A DNA stretch of 64,000 nt from Woeseiaceae bacterium (GTDB lineage: Bacteria > Pseudomonadota > Gammaproteobacteria > Steroidobacterales > Woeseiaceae), in NCBI GenBank assembly GCA_013042375.1, contig JABDQH010000015.1, forward strand, positions 32,088 through 96,087. The letters are read 5' to 3'. This document shows positions 45,369 through 56,454 of this stretch, piece after piece (the first letter of the stretch is position 1; the number at the start of each line of letters is the position of its first letter). Below the pieces are notes generated by a model. That model saw only the letters and a list, made by a program, of their open reading frames with translations, did no database searches and was not told the DNA's origin. The position numbers and the translations under genes were made by a program.

Positions 45369-46641
45369 AAGCCAACGCAAGAGCACCCGGGCGCTGAATC
45401 GCACGACGCTCGCCTGGGCGTTTTACGACTGGGCCAACTCCGCATTTGCGCTGAGTGTCATGGCCGTGCTGTTCCCGCTGTTTCTTGGCAGTTACTGGAG
45501 CGCCGGCGATTCCGGTTCGCAGGTGACGGCGAGACTCGCCTGGATCACGGCCGGTGCCAACCTCGTCGTGGCCATTCTCGCGCCGATTCTCGGCACGATC
45601 GCTGACGCAGGGGGCTACCGCAAGCGCTTCCTGATTACGCTGGCCGTCATCGGTGCCGTGATGACGGCGTCGCTGGGCCTGGTCGGAGAGGGCGAATGGC
45701 CGCGGGCGCTCGCGCTGTACCTGTTGGCATCGATCGGGTTCTACAGCTCGACCGTTTTCTACGATTCGCTCCTCGTCGACGTGACGGAGCCGCGTCACTA
45801 TGACTTCGTATCGACCTTCGGTTTTTCGATGGGCTACCTGGGCGGCGCCATGCTGCTGGCATTGCATGTCTGGATGCTGCGTTCGCCCGCGACCTTCGGG
45901 CTCGAGTCGGCTGCCGAGGCGACACGATACGCGTTCATCTCGGTCGGCGTATGGTGGGCACTGTTCCTTGCGCCGCTCGTTTTGTGGGTTCCGGAACGAC
46001 GGCGGGCCGGCAAACGGGTGCGCGGCGTCATCGGCACGGCGTATCGCCAACTCAAGGCGACAATCCTGCACGTGCGCCGTTACCGCAACGTCGTCGTCTT
46101 CCTGTCCGCGTACTGGCTGTACGTTGGCGGCGTATTCACGGTCATCTCGATGGCCGCGAATTTCGGCCAGCGTCTCGGTTTCGACCAGAAGGACCTCGTC
46201 CTCGCGTTCATGATCACTAATTTCGTCGGATTCCCGGCAACGTGGCTGTACGGCGTCGCTGCGAATCGCTACGGGCCAAAGCACGGCCTTTACTTTGCGC
46301 TCGCCGTGTACATCGCGGTGTCGGGCCTTGCCGGATTCATGACGAATGTGCGCGAGTTTTTCGTGCTGGCGATCGTCGTCGGCTGCGTGCAGGGTGGCGT
46401 GCAGGGCCTCAGCCGCTCGTTATACGCGTCCCTGATACCGGAGGAGGCGCCCGGCGAGTTCTTCGGCTTCTACAACATGGTCACAAAGGCCGCGCACGTT
46501 CTCGGGCCGCTGATCGTTGCGCTGACGACGACCGTGACGGATGAGCCGCGATACGTGCTCCTCGCATTGTTGCCGCTGTTCGTGTTGGGGGCGATTCTGC
46601 TGTCTTTGGTGAGCTGGAGCAGGGTCACCGCATCGCGCTGA
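45358..46641 (+). CDS. MFS transporter, UMF1/Atg22-like
   Basis: This 427-residue membrane protein has about 12 helices. The N-terminal [20 protein letters not shown] and later [28 protein letters not shown], given as [16 protein letters not shown] and [12 protein letters not shown], are diagnostic of the UMF1 (Atg22-like) MFS family. Members in bacteria are uncharacterised; amino-acid export has been suggested for the fungal relatives. The GTG start lies inside the prfC end. Convergent with the transglutaminase gene (17-bp overlap). Confidence 0.92.
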   Translation: MSTESQRKSTRALNRTTLAWAFYDWANSAFALSVMAVLFPLFLGSYWSAGDSGSQVTARLAWITAGANLVVAILAPILGTIADAGGYRKRFLITLAVIGAVMTASLGLVGEGEWPRALALYLLASIGFYSSTVFYDSLLVDVTEPRHYDFVSTFGFSMGYLGGAMLLALHVWMLRSPATFGLESAAEATRYAFISVGVWWALFLAPLVLWVPERRRAGKRVRGVIGTAYRQLKATILHVRRYRNVVVFLSAYWLYVGGVFTVISMAANFGQRLGFDQKDLVLAFMITNFVGFPATWLYGVAANRYGPKHGLYFALAVYIAVSGLAGFMTNVREFFVLAIVVGCVQGGVQGLSRSLYASLIPEEAPGEFFGFYNMVTKAAHVLGPLIVALTTTVTDEPRYVLLALLPLFVLGAILLSLVSWSRVTASR

Positions 46642-48577
46642 CGGCCGACTGCAGATTCTGCTGCGCCGCGTCGCTACCGCCGTAGCGAGCGTCCATGTAA
46701 GCCTGGGTGATTTCTTCGATGGTCGCGGCCGGAATCGCGCCGCTTTCTCTGGCACGAAGCGCGAACACACGTGCGGTCTCACCCGTGCGCGGCTCTACGC
46801 CTGTCTTCCTGACGAAGCGCGCGTAGAGGCGAGCCGCTTGGTCTTTTTTCGGCTGCCGGTAGCGCAGAACGAGCAACAGGCTGATCGCCATGATTAGCGC
46901 GATGACGAGCGTCACCAGCGTCAACAGCATCTTGCGCCAGGTCGGCTCGTGCATGCCGAGCCACCGCATGAACGAACTCTGCGTCTCGGGCCCGTAACCG
47001 AGAATCCACTCGTTCCACCGGGTGTTGAGCATGTCCCAGGCGAGCGTGACCTGGTACGCCCAGCGAGACGGGGCGGCGAATCCCCAGGTCTCGCCGATGC
47101 CGTCGAAGGCGGCATCGGCGGCGCCGAACTCGACGCGCTCGGGCGCGACGGCGGCGGTCGGGTCGATGCGATGCCAGCCGATGCCGTCGATCCAGACCTC
47201 GGTCCACGCGTGGGCGTCGGATTGGCGCACGATCAGGTGGCCGCCGAGCGGGTTGATCGTGCCGCCCTGGTAGCCCAGTACGACACGCGCCGGAATGCCG
47301 ACGCTGCGCATCATGACCGAGAACGCCGACGCATAGTGCTCGCAGAATCCGCGCCGCGTATCGAACAGGAACCGATCGACAGGGTTGTTGCCGAGCGGCG
47401 GCGGCTCCAGCGTGTAGTAGAACTCCTGCTCGTGCAACATGTCGAGCACGGCATCGACGAAAGCGCGGTCGGAACCGGCCTCGTCGCGCAAGCCGCGCGC
47501 CAGCGCCGCCGTACGCGGATTGCTCGATTCGGGCAGGTGCGAATACCAGTTGCGATACAGGTCTGACAGCTCACGGCCCACACGGAAATCGGTATACGAG
47601 GTCACGTTGTAGGCCGTGCGCTGATCGATCGGCGCATTGCGCGCGAGTTGTTGTTGCGGTCCCATGAACGTGCCACTGAGCGACCAGTAGCTCGGCATGT
47701 CCAGCGCGAAGACCCAGCGCTGCCGCGTCGGCTCGAGCGTGACCTCGTAGTCGACCGGCTCGCCGCGCGTTTCGATCTGCTCGCGCGCGAAACGGCTGAT
47801 ACTGGGTTCGCTCATCGTCCAGGTGCGGCCATTGAAGCGGGTCAGCACCAGCCCCCGAAAATAGCGATCGCGCGCTTCAGGGACGTCGCCGTCGAACGAG
47901 ACGCGGAATGCCACAGCATCCGACAACGATAGTGCGCTGATGTCGCCGGGGCTCATCGTGCCGCTGATCCCGGTTGTGGCCTGGCTCGTGTCGATCGGCA
48001 CGGCCCAGAACGGCGTCGAGATGCGCGGGAAAAACACCCACATGGCGATGGCGAGCGGCGCCGCGTAGGCGAGCAGCCGCGCGCCCGTGGCGAAACTCTG
48101 GCGCGTCGACTGGCTCTCGCCGGCCGACATGCGCAGCCAGGCCGTCATGATGACGAGCATGCCGGCGATCATGTACGGAAGCGACCACAGGAATTGCTCG
48201 CGCAGCAACGAGGACATGACGAGAAACACCGACAGGAACAGCAGCACGAACTGGTCGCGGCGCCGCCGCGTTTCGAGCAGCTTGAGCGCCGCCATGATGG
48301 CAAGCAACGCCGAACCCGGCCCGACGCCGCTGATCGACGAGTAGGTTGCGAGCACGCCGAGAAAGCACACGAGCGCCAGGCCGGCGCGCACCCATGGGGA
48401 CGGCAGCGAACGACGTTGTTTCTCGACGACGAATCGCCACCCCGCGCAGCCGACGAACGCGCCTGTTATCCACACGGGGACATAAGGGACGTGCGGCGCG
48501 AACGCGACGAACAGGGCGGCCACGGTCCAGGGCAGGCTCGTGAGCAGCGACCCGTCGGTACCGCGCGGCCTGGCCAT
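46625..48577 (-). CDS. TgpA-type transglutaminase-like membrane protein (DUF3488)
   Basis: This 650-residue protein has an N-terminal block of about six helices (DUF3488, residues 10-190) and a periplasmic transglutaminase-like domain. The triad lies at Cys in RRGFCEHYASAF (about 408), His in DAHAWTEV (about 455) and Asp in RIDPT (about 470). One further helix (about 545-570) and a cytosolic tail (DUF4129-like) follow. TgpA of Pseudomonas is essential with periplasmic transglutaminase activity. ATG selected (MARPRGTDG), sharing one base with the DUF58 stop. Confidence 0.93.
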   Translation of the reverse strand: MARPRGTDGSLLTSLPWTVAALFVAFAPHVPYVPVWITGAFVGCAGWRFVVEKQRRSLPSPWVRAGLALVCFLGVLATYSSISGVGPGSALLAIMAALKLLETRRRRDQFVLLFLSVFLVMSSLLREQFLWSLPYMIAGMLVIMTAWLRMSAGESQSTRQSFATGARLLAYAAPLAIAMWVFFPRISTPFWAVPIDTSQATTGISGTMSPGDISALSLSDAVAFRVSFDGDVPEARDRYFRGLVLTRFNGRTWTMSEPSISRFAREQIETRGEPVDYEVTLEPTRQRWVFALDMPSYWSLSGTFMGPQQQLARNAPIDQRTAYNVTSYTDFRVGRELSDLYRNWYSHLPESSNPRTAALARGLRDEAGSDRAFVDAVLDMLHEQEFYYTLEPPPLGNNPVDRFLFDTRRGFCEHYASAFSVMMRSVGIPARVVLGYQGGTINPLGGHLIVRQSDAHAWTEVWIDGIGWHRIDPTAAVAPERVEFGAADAAFDGIGETWGFAAPSRWAYQVTLAWDMLNTRWNEWILGYGPETQSSFMRWLGMHEPTWRKMLLTLVTLVIALIMAISLLLVLRYRQPKKDQAARLYARFVRKTGVEPRTGETARVFALRARESGAIPAATIEEITQAYMDARYGGSDAAQQNLQSAVSAMR

Positions 48578-49587
48578 CAGGCGACCTCCTCGCCGAACAG
48601 GGCCAGCGATTCGAGGCAGCGATGGCGGTGCGCCTCGCCGTGCGCGGGTTCGAATTCGGCGCCGGGAACACGCAGGCCATAGTCCTCGAGTGTCCGGTCG
48701 GCGTCGATGATCCAGCGCGTCAGGATGGACAGTCGTTGTTCGACGTCGTAGCTTGCGAGTTCGTCGAAGTCGAACCACTGGCTGCTGGTATCGGCGCCGG
48801 CAAATAACTTCGACAGCAACTGTCCGCTGCGCGCATAAGCTTTCCAGGCGACGTGCCGGGGCGAGTCGCCTTCGTGGTACTTGCGCAACCCGGCGAAATC
48901 CTCTTCGCCGCGTGCGTCGTGCTGGCGGTGGCCGTGCGCGACCATCGTTGCCGGCGGTTGCGGCACATCGTCAGCAGGCGTCGGGTACACGAGCCCGCTG
49001 ATGTCCATGTGCAACCAGGCCCAGGAACGGAACAGTTCGAATGGGAACATCGTGCGGACGCCGAAGCGCTCGAGCGAAGTCCGGCCGCGCCGGGACGTCG
49101 CGACGGGCAGAATGAACACGCGGCTTTCACCGGCCTGCAGGTCGTAAATCTCACTGTAGGTGTCCGGCGCATACAGGCGCAGGCCGTAGCGCGCAGAGCG
49201 CGAGTGGTTCGTGACGGCAATGCGGATGCGCATCGACTGTCCCGCGAATACCGGGTCCGCGCCGGCGAAGGACAGTTCGAGGCCAACCAGGTTGCGCTGG
49301 CACTGGTGCATCGCGACGAAGCCGATGCCGACGAGGATGAAGGTCAGGACGAACGACAGGTTGTTATTGTAGTTCATCGAGCCAAGCAGCATCGCCAGCG
49401 CCATGAAACCGAAGACGACGCCAACGCCGGTCGGCAGGATGTAGACGCGACCGGGACGCAGCGTGGTGACGGCGGGATCGCGTCCCTGGCGCTTGCGCGC
49501 CCAGGCGCGGATGCGATCGCGGCCGTGCTGCCTCAGCGACAGCAGTCGGGCCCGGGCCTCAGGGAATCGCCACGCGATCGATGACAT
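48577..49587 (-). CDS. DUF58 domain protein
   Basis: This 336-residue protein has two closely spaced N-terminal helices (about residues 48-95) and a cytoplasmic or periplasmic DUF58 region with the signature EEDFAGLRKYHEGDSPRHVAWKA, given as FAGLRKYHEGD and SPRHVAWKAYAR. It functions with the MoxR ATPase next to it. Its start overlaps the moxR 3' end by 29 bases. The three-gene MoxR-DUF58-TgpA order is standard. Confidence 0.92.
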   Translation of the reverse strand: MSSIAWRFPEARARLLSLRQHGRDRIRAWARKRQGRDPAVTTLRPGRVYILPTGVGVVFGFMALAMLLGSMNYNNNLSFVLTFILVGIGFVAMHQCQRNLVGLELSFAGADPVFAGQSMRIRIAVTNHSRSARYGLRLYAPDTYSEIYDLQAGESRVFILPVATSRRGRTSLERFGVRTMFPFELFRSWAWLHMDISGLVYPTPADDVPQPPATMVAHGHRQHDARGEEDFAGLRKYHEGDSPRHVAWKAYARSGQLLSKLFAGADTSSQWFDFDELASYDVEQRLSILTRWIIDADRTLEDYGLRVPGAEFEPAHGEAHRHRCLESLALFGEEVA

Positions 49588-50524
49588 GCTGGCATAGCTC
49601 GGCCGGGTTGCGGAAGCGTGTCCCGCCGGCCGGCTTCAGGCGGTGGCCGGCGACCGCGGCGAAAACGGCCTGGACGTCGTCGGGAAAAACACCGGAGTGA
49701 TTCTCGACGAATGCGTGTGCGCGGGCCGCCGCGACGAGCGCCTGCGCGCCGCGCGGCGACAGGCCAATTTCGATGTCGGCGGACTCGCGCGTATGCCGCA
49801 CGAGTGCCTGGATGTAGCTGACCAGCGCGTCCGTCACCGGAACTTCGCGGACCACGGCCTGCAGGCTCACGAGCATATCGGGGCTGGCGATGGCGCGAAT
49901 ATCGCGCAACATCTCACGACGATCGTCGCCGGCGATGAGTTCGCGCTCGCTCTCCTCGTCGGGGTAGCCGATAGCGATGCGCATCAGGAAACGGTCGAGC
50001 TGCGACTCGGGCAGCGGGAAGGTGCCAATCTGGTCGCCCGGATTCTGCGTTGCAATGACGAAGAACGGCGAGGGCAGTTCACGTGTTTTGCCGTCGACGG
50101 AAACCTGGTGCTCCTCCATGGCCTCGAGCAGTGCGCTCTGCGCCTTGGGTGTAGCACGGTTGACCTCGTCGGCGAGGATCAGTTGCGCAAAGACGGGTCC
50201 CGGCTGGAATTCGAACTCGCCGCTTTCCTGCCTGAATACGGACACACCGATGATGTCGGCGGGCAGCAGGTCACTCGTGAATTGCACACGGCTGAAACTC
50301 AGGCCGAGCACGCGCGCCAGCGCCTGCGCGAGCATCGTCTTGCCGAGGCCCGGGAGATCTTCGATCAGCAGGTGGCCGCGCGCCAGCAGGCAGGCGAGCG
50401 CCAGCGAGATCTGCTCGTCCTTGCCGAGGATGATCGTCGCCAGGGACTTGCGCGCCTCGTCGACGACGGCGCGCCGGGCGTTGCCGTCGGCCGGGACGGG
50501 TTCCAGGGTGTTGGTGCGCTGCAT
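49559..50524 (-). CDS. MoxR family AAA+ ATPase
   Basis: This 321-residue chaperone-type ATPase has Walker A EDLPGLGKTMLAQALA (about residues 58-73), Walker B LILADEVNRATPKAQSALLEAMEE, given as LILADEVNRATPK and AQSALLEAMEE, sensor 1 FVIATQNP and the arginine finger region ESQLDRFLMR. MoxR proteins remodel or mature partner proteins, here probably acting with DUF58/TgpA at the membrane. It is the first gene of the operon and follows valS by 57 bp upstream. Confidence 0.95.
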   Translation of the reverse strand: MQRTNTLEPVPADGNARRAVVDEARKSLATIILGKDEQISLALACLLARGHLLIEDLPGLGKTMLAQALARVLGLSFSRVQFTSDLLPADIIGVSVFRQESGEFEFQPGPVFAQLILADEVNRATPKAQSALLEAMEEHQVSVDGKTRELPSPFFVIATQNPGDQIGTFPLPESQLDRFLMRIAIGYPDEESERELIAGDDRREMLRDIRAIASPDMLVSLQAVVREVPVTDALVSYIQALVRHTRESADIEIGLSPRGAQALVAAARAHAFVENHSGVFPDDVQAVFAAVAGHRLKPAGGTRFRNPAELCQHVIDRVAIP

Positions 50525-50581
50525 TCCACGAATCCTCGATTGAAGCGGGGCTGCCTCACCATATCGTCACGGCGTCCCGCG

Positions 50582-53338
50582 TCAAGCAAGCTCGTCGAGT
50601 TTCTGCAATTGCTCCTGCAATTGTGTGATGGTTTTCTCGAACTCGACGACGCGCTCCCGCTCTTGCGTGACCACCGCGGCGGGCGCGTTGTTGACGAATT
50701 TCTCGTTCGAGAGCTTGCCGTTGGCCTTGGCCAGCTCAGCCCTGGTCTTATCCATCTGCTTGTCGAGGCGTGCCCGTTCGGCCTCGACATCGATGATGCC
50801 CTTCATGGGCACGAGCAGGCGCATGTCGCCAAGCAGGGCAGTCGCGGCGGCCGGCGGCTCATCGTCGTTGCCGAGGATGTTGATCGATGCCACGCGGCCG
50901 ACACGCTGCAGCAAGAGTGCGTTTCGGTCCGCGCGTTCGCGATCCCCGCTCGACGCATGCTGCAGCAGGACCGGCAGCGCCTTGCCCGGCGAGATGTCCA
51001 TTTCGCCGCGAATCTGGCGGATGCCGAGAATGAACTGCTTGACCCACTCGATGTCCTCGGCCGCTGACTCGTCGATCGCGTCGTCGTCGGGTTCCGGGTA
51101 GGGGCGCAGCATGATCGTATCGCCCTCGATGCCGGCGCGCGCAGCGACCTGGGCCCAGATCTCCTCGGTGATGAACGGCATGAGCGGGTGCAGGAGGCGC
51201 AGGATGGCCTCGAGCGTGTCGATGAGCGTCCGCCGCGTGCCGCGTTGCAGCGCGGCGTCGGATTCGTCGGACTGCAGCACGGGTTTGGATAGCTCGAGAT
51301 ACCAGTCGCAGAATTCGCGCCACGTGAATTCGTAGATCGCGTGCGCGGCGAGATCGAGACGGTACGCCGCGATATGCCGGTGCATGGCGCGCGTCGTCTC
51401 GTCGAGACGCGCACGAATCCAGCGATCCGCCGCTGAAAACTCGACATCGCCCTCGTCGAGGGTCTCGGTGTTCATGAGCACGTAGCGTGCGGCGTTCCAC
51501 AGCTTGTTGCAGAAGTTCTTGTAACCTTCGATGCGGCCGACGTCGAAGCGGATGTCGCGGCCCGTCGTCGCGAGCGCCGCGAACGTCATGCGCAGCGCAT
51601 CGCAGCCGTAGGCGTCGATACCGTCGGGGAAATGTTCGCGCGTGGCTTTCTCGATCTGCGGCGCAAGATGCGATTGCATCATGCCGGCCGTGCGTTTAGC
51701 GACGAGGGTTTCGAGATCGATGCCGTCGATGAGGTCAAGCGGGTCGAGGACGTTGCCTTTCGACTTCGACATCTTCTGGCCATCCTGGTCGCGAATCAGC
51801 CCGTGGATGTAGACCTCGTGGAACGGGACGTCGCCCATGAACTTGATGCCCATCATGATCATGCGGGCGACCCAGAAGAAGATGATGTCGAAGCCCGTGA
51901 CGAGTACGTTGCCTGGGTAGAACTCGTCGAGCGCCGTGGTCTTCTCCGGCCACCCCAGCGTGCTGAAGGGCCACAGCGCGGACGAGAACCACGTGTCCAG
52001 CACGTCGTCGTCCTGGCGCAATGAAATGTCAGCGCCCAGGCCGTGCTTCTCGCGGACGTCGTCCTCGTCGTGGCCGACGTAGACCTTGCCGTCATCGTCG
52101 TACCATGCCGGGACGCGATGGCCCCACCACAGCTGGCGGCTAATGCACCAGTCCTGGATGTTGTACATCCATTCGAAGTAGGTCTTCGACCAGTTCTCGG
52201 GCACGAACCGGATCTTGCCGGTTTCGACCGCCTCGATCGCCGGTTTGGCCAGCGGCTCGATCTTCACGTACCACTGGTCGGTCAGGTAGGGCTCGACGAT
52301 GGCGTGCGACCGGTCGCCGCGCGGGATCTTGACCGTGTAATCCTCGATCTTCTCAAGCAGGCCGAGCGCTTCGAACTCGGCGACGATCTTGTCGCGCGCG
52401 ACGAAGCGGTCGAGACCACGGTAGGCCTCGGGGACCTCGTCATTGAGCGTCGCGTCGTCGGTCAGGATGTTGTACACGCCCAAGTCGTGGCGCACGCCGA
52501 TCTCGTAGTCGTTGAAGTCGTGTGCCGGGGTCATCTTCACGCAGCCGGTACCGAACTCGGGATCGACGTACTCGTCGGCAATGATCGGTATGCGGCGCCC
52601 GACGATCGGCAGCACGACGTGCTGGCCGATGAGATGCGTGTAACGCTCGTCGTCGGGATGCACTGCGACGGCGCTGTCGCCCAGCATCGTCTCGGGTCGC
52701 GTGGTCGCGACGACCAGGTGACCCTCGCCCGAGGCGAGCGGGTAGCGAAAGTGCCACAGCTTGCCGGGCTCGTCCTCGGACAGCACTTCGAGGTCGGAGA
52801 GGGCCGTGTGCAGGACCGGGTCCCAGTTGACGAGGCGCTTGCCGCGATAGATCAGTCCTTCCTCGTACAGGTCGATGAAGACCCTCTTGACGGCCTCGGA
52901 GCAACCGTCGTCCATCGTGAAGCGGTCGCGGCTCCAGTCGACCGAGGCGCCGAGGCGTCGCGTCTGTTTCGCGATCATGCCGCCCGACTCCTCTTTCCAC
53001 TGCCACACGCGTTCGACGAACCTGTCGCGCCCGAGGTCGTGTTTCGATTTGCCGTCGGCATTGAGGATGCGCTCGACGACCATCTGCGTCGCGATGCCCG
53101 CATGGTCCATGCCGGGCTGCCACAGGGCACGCCGCCCCTGCATGCGGTAAAAGCGCGTCAGGGCATCCATGATCGTGTCCTGGAACGCATGCCCCATGTG
53201 CAGCGTGCCCGTCACGTTGGGTGGCGGGATCATGATGCAATAGGGATCGCCGTCGCCGCTCGGGGCGAACCAGCCTCTCTCTTCCCAGCGCTCGTAGGTA
53301 CGCTGTTCTATGTCTTCAGGTCGGTAGGACTTGTCCAT
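50582..53338 (-). CDS. valS: valyl-tRNA synthetase
   Basis: This class I synthetase has 918 residues, close to bacterial lengths. It has [14 protein letters not shown] (HIGH, about 38-51), an editing domain including [29 protein letters not shown] (KMSKS, about 522-533), and a C-terminal coiled-coil arm (about 855-918). Its ATG shares a base with the holC stop (TGATG), preserving the pepA-holC-valS order. Confidence 0.98.
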   Translation of the reverse strand: MDKSYRPEDIEQRTYERWEERGWFAPSGDGDPYCIMIPPPNVTGTLHMGHAFQDTIMDALTRFYRMQGRRALWQPGMDHAGIATQMVVERILNADGKSKHDLGRDRFVERVWQWKEESGGMIAKQTRRLGASVDWSRDRFTMDDGCSEAVKRVFIDLYEEGLIYRGKRLVNWDPVLHTALSDLEVLSEDEPGKLWHFRYPLASGEGHLVVATTRPETMLGDSAVAVHPDDERYTHLIGQHVVLPIVGRRIPIIADEYVDPEFGTGCVKMTPAHDFNDYEIGVRHDLGVYNILTDDATLNDEVPEAYRGLDRFVARDKIVAEFEALGLLEKIEDYTVKIPRGDRSHAIVEPYLTDQWYVKIEPLAKPAIEAVETGKIRFVPENWSKTYFEWMYNIQDWCISRQLWWGHRVPAWYDDDGKVYVGHDEDDVREKHGLGADISLRQDDDVLDTWFSSALWPFSTLGWPEKTTALDEFYPGNVLVTGFDIIFFWVARMIMMGIKFMGDVPFHEVYIHGLIRDQDGQKMSKSKGNVLDPLDLIDGIDLETLVAKRTAGMMQSHLAPQIEKATREHFPDGIDAYGCDALRMTFAALATTGRDIRFDVGRIEGYKNFCNKLWNAARYVLMNTETLDEGDVEFSAADRWIRARLDETTRAMHRHIAAYRLDLAAHAIYEFTWREFCDWYLELSKPVLQSDESDAALQRGTRRTLIDTLEAILRLLHPLMPFITEEIWAQVAARAGIEGDTIMLRPYPEPDDDAIDESAAEDIEWVKQFILGIRQIRGEMDISPGKALPVLLQHASSGDRERADRNALLLQRVGRVASINILGNDDEPPAAATALLGDMRLLVPMKGIIDVEAERARLDKQMDKTRAELAKANGKLSNEKFVNNAPAAVVTQERERVVEFEKTITQLQEQLQKLDELA

Positions 53339-53766
53339 CAGAGTCTGTGCGTGTTCAGTTCGTGGCCCTGGTCGCGGTAATGCGCATAGCGCTTGCGACT
53401 CAGGTTACGGCAACTCTCGTCGGAGGTTACAAGTTCGGCGACACGAGGAAAACCCTCGACGAACGACGGGATTTCGTCGCACATGTTGATCAGCAGGTCG
53501 CGCTCGCCGATCCCCGCATCGTCATAGCCGATCATGATCGGCGAGGACTCGGTGCCATCATTGCGTCCAGCCACGCCGTGCGGCACGAAGCTGCCGTCGC
53601 GGAAGGTCCAGAGAAGGTCGTCGAGGCGCTCGGCGTCGGCACGGTCTTTCGCATGGATATAGACCGAGTGGTCCAGCCGCCAGGCCTTCTCGGCGAGTTT
53701 GCATGCGAGCAGCTGCCGCGCGCGCTCGTCCGGCTGCGCCAGAATGTAGAAGTCGACGCGTGCCAT
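53338..53766 (-). CDS. holC: DNA polymerase III subunit chi
   Basis: This 142-residue clamp-loader accessory subunit binds SSB and psi. It begins [20 protein letters not shown] and has [21 protein letters not shown], given as [13 protein letters not shown] and [17 protein letters not shown], as in HolC. Between pepA (11-bp gap) and valS. Confidence 0.94.
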   Translation of the reverse strand: MARVDFYILAQPDERARQLLACKLAEKAWRLDHSVYIHAKDRADAERLDDLLWTFRDGSFVPHGVAGRNDGTESSPIMIGYDDAGIGERDLLINMCDEIPSFVEGFPRVAELVTSDESCRNLSRKRYAHYRDQGHELNTHRL

Positions 53767-53777
53767 GGTTCAGCGAA

Positions 53778-55274
53778 TCAGGGCAGGGCTCCGCTGCGTT
53801 CAATAACCAGCTGGGACAGCATCGGCACGGGACGGCCGGTCGCGCCTTTCTTCGCGCCCGATTTCCACGCCGTTCCCGCGATGTCGAGGTGCGCCCAGTC
53901 CATGCCGTCGGTGAATTTGCCGAGGAAACACCCGGCCGTGACGGCGCCGCCACCCGGGCCGCCGATATTCGCCATGTCGGCGAAATTACTCTTGAGCTGA
54001 GCGGCATACTCGTCGCCCTGCGGCATGGGCCAGCCGCGGTCTCCAGCGGCATCGCCGGCTGCGAAAATCTCTTCGCGCAGCTTGTCGTTGTTGCTCATGA
54101 TCGCCGTGCGGTGCGCGCCGAGCGCCACGACGCAGGCGCCGGTCAGCGTCGCCACGTCGATGATGACGGCGGGCTTGAAGCGGCGCGAGTAGGTCAGTGC
54201 ATCGCACAGGATCAGCCGGCCCTCGGCATCGGTATTGAGCACCTCGATGGTCTGCCCCGACATGCTCCTGACGATGTCGCCCGGCTTCGTCGCTTTGCCG
54301 CTCGGCATGTTCTCGACGGCCGGCACGACGACGTTGAGGTTGATCGGCAGTTTCATTTTCGCCACGGCGGCCATCGTGCCTATGACGCTGGCCGCGCCGC
54401 ACATGTCGAACTTCATCTCGTCCATGGCCGGGCCCGGCTTGAGCGAGATGCCGCCGGTGTCGAACGTGACGCCCTTGCCGACGAGAACGATAGGGCGGTC
54501 GCTGCCGCCACCCTTGTATTTCATGACGATGAGCTTGGCCGGCTCCGCCGTGCCGGCCGTGACCGACAGCAAAGAACCCATGCCGAGGCGCTTCATTTCC
54601 GCCTCGCTCAGTACCTGGGTCGTCAACTTGCCGTTGCCCGCGGCGAGCTTGCGCGCCACGCGCGCAAGATGCGACGGCGTGCACACGTTCGCAGGCTGGT
54701 TGCCGAGGTCCCTGGCGAGACGCACGCCTGCAGCGATCGCGTCGCCGTGCTGCGCGCCGAGCGCGGATCTGCTGGTGTCGCCACGGCTGGCGATTGCGTG
54801 GCCGTACTTCGACAGCGCCAGCGGCTTTTTCTTGCGGCCGCTCTTCATCTCGGAGAAGCGATACAGCGTCTCGCCCATGACCTCGACCGAACTCCGGGCG
54901 AGGTAATAAGGACTCGAGTCCTTGACCGGCTCGAGCGTCAGCGTGTTGAGGATCTGCCTGGTATTGCTGCCGTCGAGCGCATGGATGGCGGCCGCCACGG
55001 CCTTGCGGAATACAGTGCCGTCGAGCTTCGAGTGTTTGCCGAGCCCGGCGACCGCGACGCGTTTCGCCCTGACCCCCGGCACGCCCGTCAGCACGACGCA
55101 CTGTCCTGGTTTGTTTGGCACGTCGCCCGACCGGACCAGTTCCTTCAGGTATCCCTTGCCCGCGGCGTCGATATCGGCGGCGCCGACTCCCAGTTTGCCG
55201 CGCTCGTAGACACCCACGATGACGCAGTCGACCGCACGCCTCGACGCTTTACCCGTAGTCGTGAAATATTCCAT
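53778..55274 (-). CDS. pepA: leucyl aminopeptidase (cytosol aminopeptidase)
   Basis: This 498-residue M17 enzyme has the full metal site: VGKGVTFDTGGISLKPGPAM, DEMKFDMCGAASV and NTDAEGRLILCDAL. The E. coli protein also binds DNA in Xer recombination and carAB control. Begins MEYFTTTGKASRRAVDCVIV. Divergent from lptF across 97 bp and followed by holC, a conserved gammaproteobacterial order. Confidence 0.97.
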   Translation of the reverse strand: MEYFTTTGKASRRAVDCVIVGVYERGKLGVGAADIDAAGKGYLKELVRSGDVPNKPGQCVVLTGVPGVRAKRVAVAGLGKHSKLDGTVFRKAVAAAIHALDGSNTRQILNTLTLEPVKDSSPYYLARSSVEVMGETLYRFSEMKSGRKKKPLALSKYGHAIASRGDTSRSALGAQHGDAIAAGVRLARDLGNQPANVCTPSHLARVARKLAAGNGKLTTQVLSEAEMKRLGMGSLLSVTAGTAEPAKLIVMKYKGGGSDRPIVLVGKGVTFDTGGISLKPGPAMDEMKFDMCGAASVIGTMAAVAKMKLPINLNVVVPAVENMPSGKATKPGDIVRSMSGQTIEVLNTDAEGRLILCDALTYSRRFKPAVIIDVATLTGACVVALGAHRTAIMSNNDKLREEIFAAGDAAGDRGWPMPQGDEYAAQLKSNFADMANIGGPGGGAVTAGCFLGKFTDGMDWAHLDIAGTAWKSGAKKGATGRPVPMLSQLVIERSGALP

Positions 55275-55371
55275 AAATCCCTGTCGCCTTGTTGTTTTTC
55301 GGTGCTGTCATGGCCAAAGCAATCGGGTAGTCTAACCGTTTCAGCCTAGCGCAGCTACGCCCTCCTTTACC

Positions 55372-56454
55372 GTGACGCGAATTCTCGACCGCTACATCTT
55401 TCGTGAGATCGCCCTGACCTGGCTTGGCGTCACGATGATCCTGCTGATGATCCTCCTGACCAACCAGTTTGCGCGCATACTGGGTGACGTCGCCAAGGGT
55501 AAATTGCCCAAAGACGCCGCGTTTGACGTGATCGGCCTGTCGGCGGCGCAATACCTGACGATCCTCGTGCCAATCGGCCTGTTCCTGGCCGTCATGCTGG
55601 CGTTAGGGCGGCTGTACCGCGATAGCGAGATGCCCGCGATGATGGCCTGCCGTATCGGCCTGTCCGGCGTGTATCGTCCGCTTTTCTGGCTGCTGCTGCC
55701 GCTCTCGCTCGGCGTCGCCTGGCTGGCCATCGAGGGATCGCCGGCGGCGCTCGCCAAGATCGACCGGATCAGTGCCGAAGCGCGCCGCGAGGCGGACCTC
55801 GGCAGCATCGAGCCCGGTCGATTTACGGTATTCGGCCCGGAGCAGGCCGTGGTTTATGGCGAGAGCGTGACGCCCGAGGGCCAGATGGAGAACGTGTTCC
55901 TCGAGCGCCGCGTCGACAATGACACGGTCGAGGTCGTCGTCGCGCGGCGTGGCGAGCAGATCGATGCGGAAGACCCCGACACGCGCCTGCTCGTCTTGCA
56001 CGAAGGACGCCGTTATGAAGGGATACCCGGTACCGGACGCTTCCGTGTCGTCGAGTTTGTCGAGCACGGCATTCCCTACCAGCTGCCCAGCCTGACGACG
56101 CCGGAGCCGAAGCCACGGGCGATGCGCTTCGTCGACCTGCTCAGGTCGAATGCACCCGAGCACATCGCCGAGCTGCAGTGGCGACTGAGCGTGCCGATCT
56201 CCACCGTGCTGCTGGCGCTGCTCGCCGTGCCGCTGGCGCGCAGCCGGCCGCGCGAGGGCCGCTACGGACGCATCGCGGTCGGGATGCTCGTGTTCATCAT
56301 CTACTTCAATATCCTGAGCGCCGCAAAAGCCTGGACCGAAGAGGGCGCCGTAACGCCTCAGCTCGGCCTGTGGTGGGTGCACGGCGTGATGCTGTTACTC
56401 ACGCTGACCATGCTCAGCCTGCAGAACGGCTGGCACCGCAGGGCGTTCTCGTGA
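55372..56454 (+). CDS. lptF: LPS export permease LptF
   Basis: This 360-residue inner-membrane subunit of the LptBFG transporter extracts lipopolysaccharide. It starts VTRILDRYIFREIALTWLGV with six helices, three at each end, enclosing a periplasmic beta-jellyroll (about residues 125-245). The conserved pair of genes with lptG follows. The GTG start gives the standard N-terminus. Coupled to lptG by GTGA. Confidence 0.95.
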   Translation: MTRILDRYIFREIALTWLGVTMILLMILLTNQFARILGDVAKGKLPKDAAFDVIGLSAAQYLTILVPIGLFLAVMLALGRLYRDSEMPAMMACRIGLSGVYRPLFWLLLPLSLGVAWLAIEGSPAALAKIDRISAEARREADLGSIEPGRFTVFGPEQAVVYGESVTPEGQMENVFLERRVDNDTVEVVVARRGEQIDAEDPDTRLLVLHEGRRYEGIPGTGRFRVVEFVEHGIPYQLPSLTTPEPKPRAMRFVDLLRSNAPEHIAELQWRLSVPISTVLLALLAVPLARSRPREGRYGRIAVGMLVFIIYFNILSAAKAWTEEGAVTPQLGLWWVHGVMLLLTLTMLSLQNGWHRRAFS